From Zanthoxylum bungeanum (Eukaryota; Streptophyta; Magnoliopsida; Sapindales; Rutaceae), in NCBI GenBank assembly GCA_019454045.1, contig SKCR01031827.1, forward strand, positions 186,001-250,000: a stretch of DNA of 64,000 bases, in the 5' to 3' direction. A program made the position numbers and the translations under genes. How positions within the stretch are numbered: the first letter of the stretch is position 1; each line of letters starts with the position of its first letter. This document shows positions 59,730 to 64,000 of the stretch, in pieces. The notes beneath the pieces are model-generated. The model did no database searches and was not told the DNA's origin. It saw only the letters and a program-made list of their open reading frames with translations.

Positions 59730-61707
59730 TGTTGGGTTTTACGCGGCGAAACTATGGTTCGGACGAAATCGTACCTTAAAATTTTTTAAACTTACCGAAT
59801 AAATTACTCAATATCCCATATGAATAATTCATTCACATTTCCTAAACATATTATATTTGATATCAAATAACAATATAATGGATTTAGAAAATATTGCGAA
59901 ACTTTAGCGAAAATATTTTTCCGAAAAATAGCATAAAACGTGTTTTTGACCGAACCGACCAACAATTACACATGGGGGCTGCCCAGGTCAGTCCCAATAG
60001 TATTTGGCCAGTTCATAGGCTGCTCGAACAATGACCAATTCACTGTTTGGGCAGCTGTTACCCGGTTAGCTCAAAAGTTACCCAATAACGTTCACCGTTT
60101 TCACATATTTTCATTATGAAACACTTTCCGGCAATTATTATAATGCCCAGTACTCATCCAATACATTTAAATAACATATTTTTATCACCAAATTTACTGA
60201 ATTTTCAGATCTGACCTAGATGAAAAAATAATCATTTTTCATGTTTTAAATCCAATTTTCTCAACATTAATCATATTAATATTAGTTCAATTTTATCATA
60301 TGATGACTTGTTGCCATTCTAGAGTCTTATGACCACACTTGTAATACCTATGATTGTTCTTGAATTCTTAATTTGTGGTGGCAAGCTAATGAAAACAAAA
60401 GATTACCTTAATCTTCCTTAAAATCCTTTAGCTTTTGTTCTTGTTGGAATGTTATTCTCTAAAAAGCTTGGAAAGACTTTTATGATATTTGGAGGCTAGG
60501 TTAAAATTAACCAATCAAAGGAAAAACACTTCCCTTTTTATAGTAGGTTTGGGCGTGAGCTAGGGGGGCCTTTTTGGCCAATTTTTGCATTTAATCAATC
60601 TAATTAAATACAAGCTTTAAGTTATCAAAATCAATTTGATAACTACAACCTTTAAATATCATGTCATTTATTACAAAAAAAAATATCTAACCATTTATCA
60701 TAAGAATTATGACTTATAGATATAATTAAATTATTTAATCATTTAACATTTAAGTATCTACATAATTAATTAATATAGTTATTTATAAATATATATATTT
60801 TATTTACACTAAATAATAAAATAAATATATTAATGACATGTGTCTAAATCTCATTTGACAATTAATAGATGTGTATTTAATAAAATCATGTATTAAATAT
60901 AAATACACATTAATTAGGAAATAATCGAAATTCCCAAATGCATGTATTTTCGTTTAATCGTTAAACGATTCGAATTCACTTATTTAAACCGATAAAGTAT
61001 TATAAATAAATTATATTATTCATAATGTGTTGTCCAAGTGCTCAACCAGCACACTTCATAATGTTATCCAATAACACTTAATTATTTCAGTTGATAATTA
61101 TAATATCAAAAATTATCGGCTACCCAAGTGTTCAACGAGTACACTTCATATTGTGGGACTCTTTAAGTCCAGACACGTTCATCATATAAGTCTAGCTTAT
61201 ATGTACGCAATTCGGCCACCTCCGAATTCGCGATGAACACGAACGACTTCTCTGAACTATACAAGTCGAGGTCATCACATATGTTAAAAGATTCATTCAT
61301 CATAGGCTATCCAAGTTGTGCTTAGGAAACATAAATTACACCATCAAGTTTCTGAGACGCACATCTCATGTCGACATGTCCACGATTCTTTACAACTAAT
61401 CAGAACACCATTTCTGATATATGTGATCCACCCTAGGCGATCGGCTTTGGCCAAAGTCTTAAGAATCGTGACTTATTCACATGGATACCTAAACCCCTTA
61501 TGGTAAACATACAAGCCGATGGATCAACGATTGCATCGGTCCACATCGAACAAACATCTAGCGGTTAGACCATGAAATGTCTCTGACATATATGGAATGA
61601 AAGTGTGGAGGATCACACATAAAATCAATGTTATCCTATAGTCAAAGGATCACATATGTTAATCGACTCGAGGAAATTCCTATTGACGGTGGTGTGTACT
61701 TCTAACA
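59730..61707 (-). mobile_element. Solo LTR, probably copia, without matching TSD
   Basis: 1,978 bp. The minus strand starts tgttagaagt and ends aacccaaca, good LTR ends. Flanks are tattt and attag, which do not match. No primer site or polypurine tract adjoins, so it is a solo LTR, perhaps formed by recombination between different copies. It aligns as an inverted copy with 62034-64000. Its promoter-side half (60900-61700) contains no gene; the frame at 61318-61506 is not supported. Confidence 0.7.
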
Positions 61708-64000
61708 ATTAGATCGAAACTAAATTTGGTTTAGTGATATGTGTATATTAGACAAAGACTCTAGGATTTACAATATAGTGCGCAGTTACAACGTAGTTTG
61801 TAATTGACATTGGGAAGCAGACTATTAGATGTATATCCTTAAATAAAGTTACTGGTCAAGATTTACTAACACAGGTCGATTAGTAAAATCTGCTGAGACC
61901 AGTATATGTCGTATATCGTGACTTAATCCGATAGTTTATCCCAATGAACCATGAGTCTCGGGAGACTCGTATAGATATGTAGGTGTTTATTTGATAAACA
62001 CTGAACGAATCACTGAAGATTTCCTAATATATGGTACACCAATGTCAATATGAATCTTCTCGAGTTAAGCGAGCATAGTGGTCATTTGACTTGAGATACC
62101 ATAGTAGGATATGTGAGTTATCCTCCAAACTTTGATGGCAGTCACGTCACCGATCTATTCATGATCAGACCTCTGCTTGTTCATTGGGTGTGGACTGATG
62201 CTCATGATATCCAGTGCGTATCAAGATAGGATCTGTCAGTCCTGTGTACAGGGCATAGGCATCCTCATGTGTTTATGATCTAGTAAATCCATGGCCGTGG
62301 TATAACTTCAGAAATCAGTTCCGAGTGTTCTTTAGAGATCGTAAATTGAAAGTCGTCTATATTATACCGAACAGATTTGACGTTCTCATCTATATCCCAG
62401 GTATAATATAGATAGTCAGTGACAGAGGGATTATACGTATGCAATGACCTTGGCTTACATAGTTTAGTGAGATTATCCGTGGTCATCATAATTCATGAGT
62501 GGGTGAATTATGGACACGAAATTGGATTACGTGACGGATAAACCTAAACTTAGAGAGTCCCACAATATGAAGTGTACTCGTTGAGCACTTGGGCAACGTG
62601 ATATGAATAATACAGATTATTCATAATACTTCATCGAATTAAGTGAGTTAATTCAAATCGTTTAATCGGTTAAACGATAACACATGCATTTGGGGATTTT
62701 GTCTGATCGTAATTATTGTGTATTTGTATTTGATGCATTATATGATTAGATACACATTAATTATTCATCAAATGAGATTTTGACACATGCCATAAATATA
62801 TGTATTTGTTTATTGTAAATAAAATACTATATAATAATAATTATATTAATTGATTATTTGGATATTTAATTGTTAAATATTTAAATGATTAATTAATTAA
62901 ACTTTTCCATAAATGTTATGAAATTTGTTTAATTATTATTGGAACATATGGCATGATTTAAATTAAACTTAATGTGTGCAATTTTGATTGGATAACATAA
63001 AGTTTAATTAATTTAATTGGATTAAAATGAAAAATGAAAAAAATACCCCTACTATACCCAAAGTCGGTCGCACCATTTAAAAGGGAAAATTTTGTTTTCT
63101 TCATCATTCTTTCTCCTCCATTGCCGTGAGCTACCAAAGAAAAATGGGTTTCAAAATTTATTCGAAAAATCCATGGAAAAGTGAAGAAAAGTCAAGGAAA
63201 TGGCTTAAGGAAAATTGGAGTATTAAAGGTAATCTTCAAAACCCTTTAAGCTTGAAATAGTTTCTTGTTTCTTGATTTCTTAGAATGGTTCTAGGGTTTC
63301 TTTAATTGTAGAATTTGGGGCTTTTGGTGATGATGGATGGAATTGGAAGTGAAGTGCATGTGTGAAATGTTTTTGGATGGAATTAGTGTTATTAGTGTCC
63401 AATTTTATCATTTGATGATTTATTGCCATTCTAGAGTGTTATGACCACTCTTGTAATGCCTACAATTGTTCTTGGTTGATTCATATATGGTGACTTGAAT
63501 TGGTGTTGAGATTAATTTGATAAATATTGAAAAATTGGATTTAAAGCATGAAACTTGATGATTTTCGGTTCTGGATCAGATCTGGAATTGATTATGATTT
63601 TGTGATGAAATTGATGTCTTATGAATGTTTTTGATGTGTTGGAACAATTGCCGGAAATTGTTTCCGAGTCGAAATAAGCGAAAATGGTGAAAAACGGTGT
63701 TACCGGGTGACTTTTGAGCCAACTGGGTGATGGTTGTCCAAACAATGAGTTTTTCACTGTTCGGACAGCCTATGAACTGCCCTAACACTATTAGGGCTGA
63801 CCTGGGCAGTCTCTGTAACTTTCGGGTGGTTGGTTCGGTCAAAAACACGTTTTGCTTAATTTTGCAGAAAAACATTTTTCGTAAAAGTTTCGCGACGTTT
63901 CCTTCATATTTATGTCGTTATTTGATATCGAATAAATAGGTTTAGGTGAAATATGAATAAATTATTCATATTAGATATTGAATAATTTATTCAGTAATTT
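61708..64000 (+). repeat. Partial LTR-like copy, truncated by window end
   Basis: From 62034 on this is a diverged inverted copy of 59730-61700. A TATA-like ccatttaaaaggg at about 63075, followed by ttcttcatcattctttctcc and a gccgtgagct motif, supports plus-sense LTR transcription. 61708-62033 is extra to the solo LTR and matches the reverse complement of 1-340. Frames at 63512-63939 are not supported as genes. Confidence 0.65.

Noticed and set aside
59725..61712. TSD for the solo LTR 59730-61707
   Set aside because: Flanks tattt and attag do not match even allowing one change.

Overview
The window is repeat-dense, AT-rich intergenic DNA of a land plant, most likely a dicot (inferred from Ty1/copia and Ty3/gypsy plant-type elements, long LTRs, initiator-Met-tRNA primer sites and a hAT element). 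I find no intact host gene, no rRNA and no tRNA. Almost every base can be assigned to transposable elements nested in one another. Each insertion was ordered by its target-site duplication (TSD).

Layout. The oldest layer is AT-rich, element-like DNA at 1-2200, 18418-19673, 54301-55227 and 59576-59729. (1) A Ty1/copia element on the minus strand (2201-18417) lies in it. It has ~1.94-kb LTRs, a decayed gag-protease-integrase, and no reverse transcriptase or RNase H. (2) Its right LTR is split by a 9,060-bp non-autonomous Tat-like gypsy derivative (8541-17600, TSD catat) with ~2.45-kb LTRs. That element's interior is tandem repeats with no recognisable gag or pol. (3) A second minus-strand copia element (19674-54300, TSD acgtc) has itself been hit five times: by a plus-strand copia (22456-32565, TSD ccact), a solo copia LTR (35433-37419, TSD catcc), a hAT element carrying a host-like exon-intron fragment (39363-40416, 8-bp TSD), a solo gypsy-like LTR (40489-42649, TSD tttcc), and a plus-strand copia of its own family (43810-53710, TSD gacat). 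(4) A 4.35-kb solo LTR of Tekay/Del type (55228-59575, TSD ttatt) and a solo copia-like LTR (59730-61707) follow. The last segment (61708-64000) is a divergent inverted copy of that LTR and runs off the window.

Coding content is confined to retrotransposon polyproteins, all broken. The best preserved is the plus-strand copy at 26647-30572, with gag, protease, integrase, a YVDD reverse transcriptase and RNase H recognisable across frameshifts and stops. The two sibling elements at 19674-54300 and 43810-53710 share three premature stops in gag and a lost start codon, so they probably multiplied after inactivation, using proteins from relatives.

The most unusual signals are non-coding: three sets of short hairpins or interrupted palindromes in which the centre is constant or short and the arms change together. 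They are (a) four hairpins presenting GCCAAAG in the copia leaders, with similar ones in the oldest layer; (b) an array of eight perfect odd-length palindromes in each copia LTR; and (c) five 8-bp-stem, 13-nt-loop hairpins in the Tekay-like LTR, whose mismatches all become G-U pairs on the sense RNA strand. I know of no description of these, but I could not search the literature or databases.
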